Positions 31,674-41,340 of a stretch of 64,000 nucleotides of DNA are shown piece by piece (positions within the stretch are counted from its first letter, which is position 1; each line of letters starts with the position of its first letter). Under the pieces are notes generated by a model. It did no database searches and was not told the DNA's origin. It saw only the letters and a list, made by a program, of their open reading frames with translations. The stretch is from Clostridium sp. OF03-18AA (lineage in GTDB: Bacteria; Bacillota; Clostridia; Lachnospirales; Lachnospiraceae): positions 1 to 64,000 of the forward strand of contig NZ_QUEP01000006.1 of the NCBI RefSeq assembly GCF_003478035.1, read 5' to 3'. The position numbers were made by a program, and so were the translations under genes.

Positions 31674-32374
31674 TATAATACCAGATTCCCAACAAAAAAC
31701 ATCCCAACGATCACCGCAAACACCAGCGCGATCCGCGCGGCGGTATCGAAGAAGAAACCTTCCGGAACGATGTTGATGAGCATGTCGGTGCGTGGATCGA
31801 GGACCCACAGATCATTGTTGAAAAAGATTTTGTGGAAAACAATAAAATATTTCGTGAAGTCTGTGGATATAATGCCGATCAAAACTAAAGCCACGGCAAA
31901 GACTGCGCCGGTGCCGATGCAGAGGGACTTCGGGATCAGGCGTTTTAACGCCTCTGTCCGCTCTGAGCTCTTATGCCCCCAGAAATAAGCCAGGGACGCG
32001 AAGCATAGGGTGATCAGGATCCCGATCCGGCGAAGCCATAATCCGCCGATAAAGAGTCCCTGCACATCCTCCATATGGGCGATCTCCCGGTCATTGAAGA
32101 ATTCCCGGTATTCCCCGCCCATGGTGGTGTATACGTGAAGGTTTTCACGCTTTCCGCGAAGAAATGCCATCATTTCATCGGTAACGTCTAAAAGATCATC
32201 CATGGTCATCTCAGGAAGATCATTCAGAACCTGATATTTCGTGTATTCCTTCTCGTAATATCCTGGTGTCCAGTAGGTGACTGCCTCCACGGATGTGATA
32301 AGAAACGCGATGATCAGCCAGAACGCGGTGAAGATCCCGGCGGCGTAGGTAATGGTCTTTGCTGTTTTTGTCAT
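31655..32374 (-). CDS. DUF1461/TIGR01906-type integral membrane protein
   Basis: This 239-residue protein has four membrane segments at about 9-30, 112-130, 152-172 and 212-232. A large outside loop between the first two contains MTMDDLLDVTDEMMAFLRGKRE and FNDREIAHMEDVQ, which are family features. The function is unknown. It overlaps ntpD by 4 nt (ATGA) and is therefore co-translated with the V/A-type ATPase operon, an uncommon partner. It might modulate ion or membrane energetics, but that is speculation. Its last codons form part of the terminator hairpin. Confidence 0.8.
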   Translation of the reverse strand: MTKTAKTITYAAGIFTAFWLIIAFLITSVEAVTYWTPGYYEKEYTKYQVLNDLPEMTMDDLLDVTDEMMAFLRGKRENLHVYTTMGGEYREFFNDREIAHMEDVQGLFIGGLWLRRIGILITLCFASLAYFWGHKSSERTEALKRLIPKSLCIGTGAVFAVALVLIGIISTDFTKYFIVFHKIFFNNDLWVLDPRTDMLINIVPEGFFFDTAARIALVFAVIVGMFFVGNLVLYKRAGR

Positions 32375-32991
32375 TTCGTGGTACTCCGTTTGATTACTTT
32401 TAGTCTTGTGAACTCCTCGCGGTCCTTTTCCTCCAGGGCGTTGGTGATGTCCTTCACAAGTGCCTGGTATGACGGGATCGTGATGTTCTTTAGTGCATTG
32501 GCCCGCTTCTGGGTCTTCTTAATGCTCTCGGCAAGACGGTAGGCGGATGTCTCCACGGTTGCGAGGTCTGCGGTCAGTTCCTTCACGCGCTCGAAGGCGA
32601 TCCGCGCCTCGTCCAGCGAATCGCTGGTGCTGTAAAACGAATAAGGCGGTTTTTCATCTTTTGACGGTGTATACTCGACAAGCGGGATCTCCGTTCCCAT
32701 GATGCTGCGCGCCTTGATCCGGATATCATTCGTGACGGGAAGTGAATCTGCGATCTCCTCCACATAGTGGATTCCCATCTCGATATTGGCCTTCTGGAGT
32801 GCCCGGTAGGCGGCGGTAAAAGTGGAATCGATCTCGGACTGGATCGCTTTTGCCTGATCGATCAGGCCCATAAGCTCCCGCAGCAAGATGTTCCTCTTTT
32901 TATCCATCAGTCCGTACCCCTGAGTCGCAAGGGCGAGGGAGTTTTTCGCAAGGATCAGATTTCCCTTGGTGGGGAATGTGTTCGGATTCAT
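32371..32991 (-). CDS. ntpD: V/A-type ATPase subunit D (central stalk)
   Basis: This 206-residue, mostly helical protein begins MNPNTFPTKGNLILAKNSLALATQGYGLMDKKRNIL, the typical V/A-type D motif in which the N-terminal helix pairs with the C-terminal helix to form the rotor shaft. It connects the A3B3 head to the membrane ring. It lies 12 nt after ntpB, with a strong AAGGAGG site before the ATG. Confidence 0.95.
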   Translation of the reverse strand: MNPNTFPTKGNLILAKNSLALATQGYGLMDKKRNILLRELMGLIDQAKAIQSEIDSTFTAAYRALQKANIEMGIHYVEEIADSLPVTNDIRIKARSIMGTEIPLVEYTPSKDEKPPYSFYSTSDSLDEARIAFERVKELTADLATVETSAYRLAESIKKTQKRANALKNITIPSYQALVKDITNALEEKDREEFTRLKVIKRSTTK

Positions 32992-33003
32992 GAGATCCCC
33001 TCC

Positions 33004-34401
33004 TTATGAAGCGTCTGAAGCGGCGTCTGCAGGTTTATAATACTTGTCTAAGATCTTCGTGTCAATACGGTCGAGCTCTTCTCTCGGAAGAAGTCCTAAA
33101 AGCTCCCAGCCGATGTTTAAGGTGTCGATGATGGTACGATTGTCATGGATATCCTGTCCGATGAACCGTTTTTCAAATTCCCGGCCGAATTCCAGATATT
33201 TTTTATCGATCGGGGAGAGCTCATCTTCACCGATAACAGATGCGAGGGCTCTCGCGTCGCCCACCTTTGCGTAGCAGGAAAACAGCTGGTTTGCCACATC
33301 CTGATGATCTTCACGGGTAAATCCCTCACCGATGCCGTCCTTCATAAGACGGGACAGGGACGGAAGCACGCTGATCGGCGGGTAGATGGACTGACCGTTT
33401 AGGTTGCGGTCCAGAACGATCTGACCTTCTGTGATGTAACCGGTAAGGTCCGGGATCGGGTGGGTGATATCATCGTTCGGCATGGTAAGGATCGGGATCT
33501 GTGTGACAGATCCGTTGACTCCGGCGACGATTCCGGCGCGCTCATAGAGAGATGCCAGATCACTGTATAAGTATCCCGGATATCCCTTACGGGACGGGAT
33601 CTCGCCCTTTGAGGAGGAGACCTCACGCAGCGCCTCAGCGTAGGAGGTCATATCCGTCAGGATGACCAGGATATGCATGCCTTTTTCAAATGCGAGGTAT
33701 TCGGCAACTGTGAGGGCAACCTTCGGTGTGATCAGACGCTCGACGACCGGGTCATTTGCAAGATTGATAAACATGGCAACATGGTCCAGAACGCCGCTCT
33801 CGCGGAAGGTACGTTCAAAGTATTCGGCAACATCGTACTTGACGCCCATAGCTGCGAATACGACGGCGAACTTTTCATCGGAATTGTCTCCCAGAGAGGA
33901 CTGCATGACGATCTGCGCTGCCAGCTGGTCGTGGGGAAGTCCGTTTCCGGAGAAGATCGGGAGCTTCTGTCCGCGGATCAGGGTCATCAAACCGTCAATG
34001 GCGGAGATACCGGTACGGATGTAGTTACGCGGATATTCACGGGCCACCGGGTTTAACGGCTTTCCGTTTACATCCAGTTTTTTATCAGCTAAGATCGGTC
34101 CCAGACCGTCGATGGGATTTCCAAGACCGTCAAAGGTACGGCCTAACATATCGGCGGAGACGCCGATCTCCATTGGATGTCCGGTGAGACGGGTATGAGT
34201 GTTTTTCAATGCCATGTTTCCGGTGCTCTCAAACACCTGGATCACGGCTTTATCCTCGTACGCCTCGATAATGCGTCCGAGCTTCTTTTCTTTTCCGTCG
34301 ACGGTCATTTCCACGATTTCATCATAAGATGCCCCGGAAACGCCTTCGAGGACGGCAAGAGGGCCGTTTAAGGAACTAAGGCCAAGATATTCGACTGCCA
34401 T
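33004..34401 (-). CDS. ntpB: V/A-type ATPase subunit B (regulatory, non-catalytic)
   Basis: This 465-residue protein has the beta-barrel, nucleotide-fold and helical domains of the alpha/B superfamily. ATP-synthase signatures include [24 protein letters not shown] and the [14 protein letters not shown] region. The P-loop is degenerate, as expected for a non-catalytic subunit. It alternates with three A subunits in the cytoplasmic head. It lies 14 nt downstream of ntpA. Confidence 0.95.
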   Translation of the reverse strand: MAVEYLGLSSLNGPLAVLEGVSGASYDEIVEMTVDGKEKKLGRIIEAYEDKAVIQVFESTGNMALKNTHTRLTGHPMEIGVSADMLGRTFDGLGNPIDGLGPILADKKLDVNGKPLNPVAREYPRNYIRTGISAIDGLMTLIRGQKLPIFSGNGLPHDQLAAQIVMQSSLGDNSDEKFAVVFAAMGVKYDVAEYFERTFRESGVLDHVAMFINLANDPVVERLITPKVALTVAEYLAFEKGMHILVILTDMTSYAEALREVSSSKGEIPSRKGYPGYLYSDLASLYERAGIVAGVNGSVTQIPILTMPNDDITHPIPDLTGYITEGQIVLDRNLNGQSIYPPISVLPSLSRLMKDGIGEGFTREDHQDVANQLFSCYAKVGDARALASVIGEDELSPIDKKYLEFGREFEKRFIGQDIHDNRTIIDTLNIGWELLGLLPREELDRIDTKILDKYYKPADAASDAS

Positions 34402-34415
34402 TGTGATCTGCCTCC

Positions 34416-36182
34416 TTATGCGTTGCGCTCGATGACGGAATTGTAGAAGTCATCGATCTGCTTCTTATAGTCGTCAAACATGTCGAGACGGTCATTCGGG
34501 ACGTCATATTTGATGGCAATGATCTTCTCAAAGATCTTTTCTTCTTTGAGGACGGATACCGGCATGCCCATGGCAACGAGGGCACGGGATTTTTTATAGA
34601 GATAAAGGATGATCTCCATCATCTTAAACTGCTTTTTCAGCGGAACGCAGGTATCTTCCTTATGGAAAGCGTTCTGCTGAAGGAAACCGAGACGGATAAC
34701 CTTGGCGATCTCGAGAACGAGCTTCTGGTCATCAGGGAGAACATCGGATCCGATCAGTTTTACGATCTCCATCAGGCTGCTTTCCTGATTCAGGATCGTG
34801 ACGAGCTGGTTACGGTAATTGACAAAGTTTTTATCCACATGCTCAGAGTACCAGGAAGAAAGATCCGTGAGGTATTCCGAGTAGCTGGTCAGCCATTGGA
34901 TCGCCGGGAAGTGTCTCGCGTAGGCGAGGTTCTTATCAAGTCCCCAGAAGCAGCGGACGAAACGCTTGGTGTTCTGTGTGACCGGCTCGGAGAAATCGCC
35001 GCCCTGCGGGGATACGGCTCCGATGATGGATACGGAACCTTCCGTTCCGTTTAAGTTCTGGACCATTCCGGCACGCTCATAGAACTGGGACAGCCGGGAT
35101 GCCAGATAAGCCGGGAAACCTTCCTCGGCCGGCATTTCCTCCAGACGGCCGGAGAGCTCACGGAGAGCCTCTGCCCAACGGGAGGTGGAGTCTGCCATGA
35201 TCGCTACGTTGTATCCCATGTCGCGGTAGTATTCTGCAAGTGTCAGGCCGGAGTAAAGACTCGCCTCACGGGCGGCAACCGGCATGTTGGAGGTATTGGC
35301 GATCAACGTAGTCCGCTCCATCAGTGGGTTTCCACTCTTCGGGTCGATCAGCTCGCTGAATTCCTCCAGAACCTGTGTCATTTCATTTCCACGCTCGCCG
35401 CAGCCGATGTAGATGATGATATCGGCATCGGACCACTTGGCGATCTGGTGCTGGGTCATGGTCTTTCCGGTACCGAATCCGCCCGGGATCGCCGCCGTGC
35501 CGCCCTTTGCGAGTGGGAACAGGGTGTCAAGGATACGCTGTCCTGTGATCAGCGGTTTGGATGCCGGATAGCGCTTTACGGTCGGACGCGGGATGCGGAT
35601 CGGCCATTTCTGTGTCATAGTGATCGCTTTTTCCGTTCCGTCCTTTGTCATGATCGTGAGCAGTGTATCATTGATCGTATATTCACCGTCGGAGACAACG
35701 GAGAGAACATCGCCCTCCAGATCCGGCGGGATCATGACTTTATGGGTAATGGCTCTCGTCTCCGGGACCTCCGCGATGATGGTGCCGCCGTAGACATGAT
35801 CACCGCGCTTTACGGTCATGTGGGTCTGCCATTTCTTTTCTGTATCAAGGGATGTTACATGAACACCGCGGTCAATATAATAGCCGCTTGATTTTTTGAT
35901 AGCGGCTAACGGACGTTCGATTCCATCAAAAATATTTGTGATAATGCCGGGGGCAAGTGTGACGGAGACAGGAGCTCCTGTTCCTGTGACCGGCTCTCCG
36001 GGCTTCAGACCTGTGGTCTCCTCATAGACCTCGATCGTTGTGCGTTCGGAGGTCAGTCCGATGACCTCGCCGACGAGGTTTGCCTCTCCGACGTAGACCA
36101 TCTCATTCATCTGAAAACCGGAATCACCGGCAATATAGACGATCGGGCCGTTGATTCCGTAAATTGTGCCTTTTGCAGCCAT
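34416..36182 (-). CDS. ntpA: V/A-type ATPase catalytic subunit A
   Basis: This 588-residue catalytic subunit has P-loop GGFGTGKT at about residues 229-236, the non-homologous insertion typical of A subunits (about 115-190), GERGNEM and the signature [21 protein letters not shown]. It hydrolyses or makes ATP coupled to proton or sodium movement. The start is taken at 36182 ([13 protein letters not shown]), 7 nt after GGAGG; an in-frame TTG five codons upstream overlaps the ribosome site. Confidence 0.96.
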   Translation of the reverse strand: MAAKGTIYGINGPIVYIAGDSGFQMNEMVYVGEANLVGEVIGLTSERTTIEVYEETTGLKPGEPVTGTGAPVSVTLAPGIITNIFDGIERPLAAIKKSSGYYIDRGVHVTSLDTEKKWQTHMTVKRGDHVYGGTIIAEVPETRAITHKVMIPPDLEGDVLSVVSDGEYTINDTLLTIMTKDGTEKAITMTQKWPIRIPRPTVKRYPASKPLITGQRILDTLFPLAKGGTAAIPGGFGTGKTMTQHQIAKWSDADIIIYIGCGERGNEMTQVLEEFSELIDPKSGNPLMERTTLIANTSNMPVAAREASLYSGLTLAEYYRDMGYNVAIMADSTSRWAEALRELSGRLEEMPAEEGFPAYLASRLSQFYERAGMVQNLNGTEGSVSIIGAVSPQGGDFSEPVTQNTKRFVRCFWGLDKNLAYARHFPAIQWLTSYSEYLTDLSSWYSEHVDKNFVNYRNQLVTILNQESSLMEIVKLIGSDVLPDDQKLVLEIAKVIRLGFLQQNAFHKEDTCVPLKKQFKMMEIILYLYKKSRALVAMGMPVSVLKEEKIFEKIIAIKYDVPNDRLDMFDDYKKQIDDFYNSVIERNA

Positions 36183-36269
36183 GTTGATTTCCTCCAAAAA
36201 TGTTATAAAAAGTAACTGTCCGGCAGGTCTGCGCGTGTACCGCGTTGCCCGCGGAAACGTATCGCACAG

Positions 36270-36842
36270 TTACAGTGAGAACTGGAAGTCCTGTTCAGCT
36301 TCTTTGATCTTCGTCTCAAAGGAGTTATCGATCAGGATATTTTTCGAGGCGATGACGGCCCGCGTGCCGCCGAGAAACGGGTACTGGCTGACGCGGATGT
36401 CGCAGTCGGTCCTTAAGGATAAAAGATTCTGCTTTTCCTTGTCGGACGGGTCGATATAGATGTGGATCTCACTGGGTCCTGCAAATGCTTTTTCTTTTTT
36501 GATCTGCGCCTCTAAGAGTGCGTCATATTTCGGGGTCTCCATGAACCGCGCCAGTTTGTCGCGAAGCTCAGAGAAGACTTTTCCGCGGAGTTCCTCATCT
36601 TTTCTGCTGTAGGAACGGCGGATCTCGATCTGGCCTAAGGACAGGTTCTTGTTGGTCTCCCGTGCGATCCGCTCTTTTTCGGCAGCGATCTGCAATGCTG
36701 CCTGCTTTCTGGCGTTTTCTTTATGCTCATTCAGGATCTTTTCCTCATAAGCAGTATAATCAGAGACTGCCTGCTCGTATTTCTTTAATGCGTCGCCTGT
36801 GCAGATGTCTTCAAAATGCTGTAATTTTTCTTCGGTTGTCAA
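36270..36842 (-). CDS. ntpE: V/A-type ATPase subunit E (peripheral stalk), TTG start
   Basis: This 190-residue coiled-coil protein has a long charged N-terminal helix (about 20-90) and a compact C-terminal domain with IHIYIDPSDKE and GGTRAVIASKNILIDNSFETK, conserved in E subunits. The start is placed at TTG 36842 because AAGGAGG lies 8 nt upstream and the length then matches the family. An ATG at 36923 would add 27 residues that look like translated leader. With subunit H it forms the peripheral stator. Confidence 0.9.
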   Translation of the reverse strand: MTTEEKLQHFEDICTGDALKKYEQAVSDYTAYEEKILNEHKENARKQAALQIAAEKERIARETNKNLSLGQIEIRRSYSRKDEELRGKVFSELRDKLARFMETPKYDALLEAQIKKEKAFAGPSEIHIYIDPSDKEKQNLLSLRTDCDIRVSQYPFLGGTRAVIASKNILIDNSFETKIKEAEQDFQFSL

Positions 36843-36924
36843 AGCAGCCACCTCCTTGATTCCAATATCGATCTGCAGCGGTTCCGGATCGCTGTCGCCT
36901 GCGGACGGAACCGCTGTGTGCATA

Positions 36925-37233
36925 CTATAACTTTAGTCCGATCGCGTCATTTACATATGCCGTGATGAAATCGGGCCGCCGTCCTGTTCCGTGGCGGTCC
37001 GGGATTTCGATGAGAAGCGGCTTTTTATGTTCTGTGCGTACCGTCTTAACCAGCTCAGGATACTTCTTTCCGAGCGTTTCGGTGAGCAGGATGATCCCGA
37101 TATTTTTGTCTTTTAACACTTCGTTCAACGCCTTTTCCAGCGTTCCTTTTTCGTTTGCGATCACACCGTCCACGCCCGCCAGCCGCATGCCGGTCAGCGT
37201 GTCAGTGTTATCGCTGATCAAATACATTCTCAT
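36925..37233 (-). CDS. ntpF: V/A-type ATPase subunit F (central stalk)
   Basis: This 102-residue Rossmann-like protein begins MRMYLISDNTDTLTGMRLAGVDG, with the late IILLTETLGKKYPELV motif, as in V/A-type F (NtpG in the Enterococcus naming). It binds subunit D in the rotor. AGGAAT lies upstream of the ATG. It is placed between K and E, the usual clostridial order. Confidence 0.93.
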   Translation of the reverse strand: MRMYLISDNTDTLTGMRLAGVDGVIANEKGTLEKALNEVLKDKNIGIILLTETLGKKYPELVKTVRTEHKKPLLIEIPDRHGTGRRPDFITAYVNDAIGLKL

Positions 37234-37278
37234 AGCCGGTCTCCATTCCTGGTAATAGTTCAGCCATGTTGTCAGGCA

Positions 37279-37710
37279 TTAAAGTTTACCGATGATCATG
37301 AAGGAAATGATAAGTCCGTACAGGCAGACACCTTCGGCAAGACCTACGAAGATAAGAGATTTACCAAGAATGGAGGAATCCTCACTGATAGCGCCAAGTG
37401 CTGCGGATGCTGCCGCGGAAACGGCAACGCCGCCGCCGATACAGGAAAGTCCGGTGGAAAGAGCAGCTGCGATGTAGCCCATACCGGTTGAGATGCCGCC
37501 GGCTGCAGCTGTGGACTCGGCTGCGAATGCGGTACCGCCAAAGAGTACACAAACGGCGAAGAGCATGGTTCCGAAGAACATTACGGTGTTGGCTGCGAGG
37601 GCTGTTTTATAGCGTCCTTTTGTCTTTTCACCTGCGGCGAAAGCTCCGAAGGGGACAGCAATGCTGAAGATAAGTGCAACGGTTAAAAGAAGTTTTACTG
37701 CGATTGTCAT
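37279..37710 (-). CDS. ntpK: V/A-type ATPase proteolipid subunit K (c-ring)
   Basis: This 143-residue membrane protein has four hydrophobic helices in two hairpins. A glycine-rich GTAFAAESTAAAGG loop separates the halves. The ion-binding Glu sits in VGLAEGVCLYGL near residue 125, and a second acidic residue in the first hairpin is not obvious, so one ion site per protomer is likely. Several of these assemble into the rotating ring. The ion (H+ or Na+) cannot be decided from this motif alone. Confidence 0.93.
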   Translation of the reverse strand: MTIAVKLLLTVALIFSIAVPFGAFAAGEKTKGRYKTALAANTVMFFGTMLFAVCVLFGGTAFAAESTAAAGGISTGMGYIAAALSTGLSCIGGGVAVSAAASAALGAISEDSSILGKSLIFVGLAEGVCLYGLIISFMIIGKL

Positions 37711-37749
37711 GACGATGACCTCCTAAAATCTGTATTTTACCATTTATTT

Positions 37750-39678
37750 TTATTTCTCGTAGAACGGTTTAAATTCCCGGCCGCTTCCCTTATAGAACCG
37801 GCTGAACAGCTCGTAGTACTCGAGACGGAGTACCTGGATCCCGACGATCAGGCCCTCCATGCCGCACACGAACAGGTTTCCGAGAACAATGACCGGTATG
37901 GACGGTGCTCCGGTTTCTGCGCCTGCGAGCATTAAAACAACCTGCATCATGGCTGCATGGCTGACGGCGAATGCACCCACACGGACGAAGGAAAGCGTGT
38001 TGGAGAAGTAGCTTAAGAGTACCTCAAACAGCTCGAAAAATCCCTGTGTGATGAACATTCCCACGCCACCGGAGATCTTCTCAGATTTCTTTTCCAGAAC
38101 TGCTGTGAGCGGTTCCTTAAAGAACATCACGAGAAGCGGCAGGACGAACATGATGATCAGGATCGCTGCCGCCGGAAGTGTATGTCCGCTCATGAACATC
38201 ACGATGGTGGCTGCAAGACTGAAATAAAAGACAAAGCCTGCGAGACCGTTTGTATCGAACCAGGTCTTTTCGGTGTCATGGTTCTTAAAGCTCGTAGTCA
38301 TGTTTAAGATCATCGTAAAGAGGATGACTCCCATGCCGAGAGCAATGGCAACGACGAACACGGTGTTCAGACGACCCACAAACGGAAGATCCGTCATGGC
38401 TTCGGTAGGCTTTAACCACAGCGCCGGGATCACATCTTCAAATCCGAAGACGCTTCCGAAGAGGCATCCGAAGATCGTTGAGAAGAATCCGCAGCAGGAG
38501 ATGATGGCTGCCAGATCGATTTTTTTGAACTTATAGAGCAGGAAACCTCCGATCAGAAGGACAAGTCCCTGTCCCGCATCTCCGAACATGAAGCCGAAGA
38601 AGATGGAGTAGGTGATGGCGATCAGAAGCGTCGGATCAAACTCGTCGTAGGACGGAAGTCCGTACATCTTTACGAACATCTCAAACGGCCGCAGCAGCGG
38701 AATGTTTTTTAACTTGGTGGGCGGAATGCTGGTCACGTGCTCTTTGCTGTCTTCTAAGACGAAGAATGTGTCCGCGTCCTTTGCGAGGTCCCTGTGGAGA
38801 GCTTCCGCGTCCTCTTTTGTCATCCAGCCGCAGAGAATGTAGAACGGATGATCCTTATCATGGGTGCATGCCGCATACTTTCTCACATTGAAGTTTGCTT
38901 CATAGGATTTCAGCACCTGGCTGGCATCCCGGAGACTGGTCTGTCTCGTCAGCAGGTACCCGGAATCTTTTGCGTCCAGAGCCTGTTCCTTTGCTTTCAG
39001 ATTTGCAAGCTCGTTTTCCAGACGTTCGACCTCGGTCTTCGGGGTTCCGGCGTACTCATCCGGGAGATAGATCCTCTCGAACTGCAGGGACGAGAAGACG
39101 GTGTCGATCCGGTCGGAGGTGATATCCGGTGTGAAGTAGAGCAAAGAAATATAGTGGTCTGATTCGTGGCATTTGAACAGGATCGTCTCATCCGAGCGGT
39201 CGGCGAATGCCTGAAGCTGCGGGAAGCTTTCCTTTCTGATGCGTCCGAACCGGTATTTGATGTGCTTCAGCTTCAGAATTGCCGGAATATCGAAGTCCAG
39301 TTCCACATACAGGCGTACCTGCTCCAACAGGGAAGAGACTTCTTTTTCTTTTGCCTTTAAGGACTCCCGCTCCCCATCGGAGGCGGCGAGCTCCGTATCC
39401 ATGTCATTTACAAGTGTGATGGCGTTCTCCACGGGCATTGTTCCGGTGGAAATCTCCTGCTGTTTTGCGCCGGGACAGGAAGCGAGAAGTTTCTGCGCTT
39501 TCTGAAGCGGTTCCCGGTATGGATTGGTTCCGGGATATGGTTCTAATTTTGATGCGGATCTTAATTCGGTCAGCGCGTTTTCCAGCTGGATCTCATAGTG
39601 GGAGAGATACTGGTTGACCATTCGGTCCAGATCGTTCTTTGGCCCGGAGATGCTGACGAATTTCATTTTTTCGATCAC
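37750..39678 (-). CDS. ntpI: V/A-type ATPase subunit I/a (membrane stator)
   Basis: This 642-residue protein has a soluble N-terminal half (residues 1-~350) and a membrane half with about seven helices, the family's two-part design. The N-terminal half begins MIEKMKFVSISGPKNDLDRM. It forms the ion half-channels against the K ring; the essential Arg is in a late helix not assigned here. The start is GTG at 39678 with AAGGGGG 8 nt upstream; an ATG four codons later is the alternative. ntpC lies 17 nt upstream. Confidence 0.93.
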   Translation of the reverse strand: MIEKMKFVSISGPKNDLDRMVNQYLSHYEIQLENALTELRSASKLEPYPGTNPYREPLQKAQKLLASCPGAKQQEISTGTMPVENAITLVNDMDTELAASDGERESLKAKEKEVSSLLEQVRLYVELDFDIPAILKLKHIKYRFGRIRKESFPQLQAFADRSDETILFKCHESDHYISLLYFTPDITSDRIDTVFSSLQFERIYLPDEYAGTPKTEVERLENELANLKAKEQALDAKDSGYLLTRQTSLRDASQVLKSYEANFNVRKYAACTHDKDHPFYILCGWMTKEDAEALHRDLAKDADTFFVLEDSKEHVTSIPPTKLKNIPLLRPFEMFVKMYGLPSYDEFDPTLLIAITYSIFFGFMFGDAGQGLVLLIGGFLLYKFKKIDLAAIISCCGFFSTIFGCLFGSVFGFEDVIPALWLKPTEAMTDLPFVGRLNTVFVVAIALGMGVILFTMILNMTTSFKNHDTEKTWFDTNGLAGFVFYFSLAATIVMFMSGHTLPAAAILIIMFVLPLLVMFFKEPLTAVLEKKSEKISGGVGMFITQGFFELFEVLLSYFSNTLSFVRVGAFAVSHAAMMQVVLMLAGAETGAPSIPVIVLGNLFVCGMEGLIVGIQVLRLEYYELFSRFYKGSGREFKPFYEK

Positions 39679-39695
39679 AGAGCATACCCCCTTTT

Positions 39696-40751
39696 CTAAC
39701 TTTCTGCCAGGCAGGTGAGAATTTCTGAACTGCCAAGGCTGTAACGGATCCCCTCAACGGTGGTGATGATTTTTCTGATCTCTTCTTCCTTAAAATAGAA
39801 GTAGCTGTTTAACGCAGCCGCGGAATATGGATCATTCCGTCCGGATTTGCTGTACACAGCATCCAGAAGCGCCCGGAACAGGGAATGCAGTTCCGGATTC
39901 TCCTGCTGTTCGACGGATGCCAGAAAGATCCGGTTTCCGTAGCGGGTCCCCTTTAGGATCCGGTCAAATTCCTCTATAGACGGCGCTTCGGCAAGCTCCC
40001 TTGCCTGAGACTTTTTTAAACGGTGCCATACGGGGATCAGAAGCTCCATAATGGCATCGGCAGATAATTTGTAGTGGCGTTTCGCTCTTGCGAGCCATTC
40101 AATATTTAAAAGATCGATCTTTTCACCGGCACAGTCGGCGATGGCCTCCCGGTCGTCTTTTGAAAGCTGGTCTTTTAAACTTTTCCAGAAACGGATGAAG
40201 TACAGGATGTCCAGAGCAGATTCGAACTCAGACAGGGAAGTGATGCCCTGATCCTTTAAGTCCTTTAACGGACCATAATAAGGGGTGTTCTGAATGCTGT
40301 CCAGATATTCGTCCAGATCTTTTGAATCAGTCAGAGCGGTGAAATCCAGGTGGGAGTGCTTTCGGAAGAAGGGCTCAAAGCTCTTAAAGTTCAAATCTGA
40401 GCGTTTTCCGGAAACCGCGTCCCTCAGACACCGTTTCATGACATCGATCTCGAAATGGAGAAAGTAGAGATCCAGAAATTTTCTCTGGGTTCCGTTTGCG
40501 AATCGGAACAGCCTTGAGAAATCACCGTAGAGGGAGTGCCACAAAAGCTCTTCGATCTTACTTCTGTGGAGTTCCTCATTTTCGACACCGGAAAAAACAT
40601 CCCTATAGGCGGGAGAACTTTTCAGGTATTCGACGGCAGCCGGTACATTCTCCATTCCCGCGAGGACCGAGAACTCATCATCCGTGAGGAAATGCCCGCG
40701 CATCGCGGCAAGCTTGGCAGCGATCGCACTGTAAGTGATGAGACTTCCCAT
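39696..40751 (-). CDS. ntpC: V/A-type ATPase subunit C/d
   Basis: This 351-residue helical protein begins MGSLITYSAIAAKLAAMRGH and includes the conserved Y-x-x-L-x-x-x-R and PYYGPLKDL regions of vATP-synt_AC39 proteins. It caps the K ring and connects it to the D/F shaft. It is second in the operon, 3 nt after ntpH, so translationally coupled. Confidence 0.93.
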   Translation of the reverse strand: MGSLITYSAIAAKLAAMRGHFLTDDEFSVLAGMENVPAAVEYLKSSPAYRDVFSGVENEELHRSKIEELLWHSLYGDFSRLFRFANGTQRKFLDLYFLHFEIDVMKRCLRDAVSGKRSDLNFKSFEPFFRKHSHLDFTALTDSKDLDEYLDSIQNTPYYGPLKDLKDQGITSLSEFESALDILYFIRFWKSLKDQLSKDDREAIADCAGEKIDLLNIEWLARAKRHYKLSADAIMELLIPVWHRLKKSQARELAEAPSIEEFDRILKGTRYGNRIFLASVEQQENPELHSLFRALLDAVYSKSGRNDPYSAAALNSYFYFKEEEIRKIITTVEGIRYSLGSSEILTCLAES

Positions 40752-40754
40752 AGA

Positions 40755-41066
40755 TCACACCTCGGTCATAGAACGGAAGAGGGAGTCCACATACCAGGAA
40801 TGCTTTTCTTCGTAATGCTGTTCCAGGCGGGCGATCTGGTCACCGGCGGCGGTTTTCTGCCTGTCAAGCTCCGCGGCGGCTTCTGCCTCCATTTTCTGGC
40901 GCATGGACTGGATCTCCAGTTCGGTTTCATGATTCAGCTCCTCGTCAAACTGTTTCGTCTTTGCCTCATATTCTGCTGCAAGAGTTTTTTTCTTGTCGGC
41001 AGCGCCGTCTAAGATCGCGACAGTCTTTTCTTCGATCTGGGAGAGCTGATTGATGATATTGTTCAT
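40755..41066 (-). CDS. ntpH: V/A-type ATPase subunit H/G (peripheral stalk)
   Basis: This 103-residue, almost fully alpha-helical coiled coil starts MNNIINQLSQIEEKTVAILD and is rich in K, E, Q and A. It partners subunit E in the peripheral stalk. The ATG at 41066 follows AGAAAGGAG; a longer start at 41102 is upstream of the ribosome site and rejected. It is the first gene of the operon, whose promoter must lie in the 274-bp gap towards the LysR gene. Confidence 0.88.
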   Translation of the reverse strand: MNNIINQLSQIEEKTVAILDGAADKKKTLAAEYEAKTKQFDEELNHETELEIQSMRQKMEAEAAAELDRQKTAAGDQIARLEQHYEEKHSWYVDSLFRSMTEV

Positions 41067-41112
41067 TGATTTGTCTCCTTTCTGAGAAGGATTTTCCCTC
41101 ATCCAGGGGGAT

Positions 41113-41178
41113 GGGGCCAGATACCCGGGAATTTTATGCGGTAAAATTCAAGTCAGGTTTTCCTGGGTGTCTGACCCC
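41113..41178. repeat. Two-tier hairpin in the ATPase operon leader
   Basis: Outer arms are GGGGCCAGATACCCGGGA (41113-41130) and TCCTGGGTGTCTGACCCC (41161-41178), with a few mismatches. The inner stem GAATTTTA (41129-41136) / TAAAATTC (41142-41149) is perfect. No T-run follows, so it is probably not a terminator; it may affect mRNA stability or be a dispersed palindromic element. Confidence 0.65.
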
Positions 41179-41236
41179 GATAACATCATAATATAACTTG
41201 AAAATCAGGAATTTCAAATATATAATAATTATGCTG

Positions 41237-41256
41237 TTATAACATGAATGTTATAA
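41237..41256. promoter_or_regulatory. Palindromic operator between ntp operon and LysR gene
   Basis: TTATAACAT and ATGTTATAA form a perfect 9-bp inverted repeat around GA. LysR proteins bind such T-N11-A palindromes. The site lies between the divergent ATPase operon and the LysR gene. Confidence 0.65.
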
Positions 41257-41340
41257 TAATCGAAAAATGCTATAAATGAACAAAAAATTAGCACAAAATT
41301 AACAAGATCGTTAAGGCGCGAAAGAAAAAGGGGGAATGAT

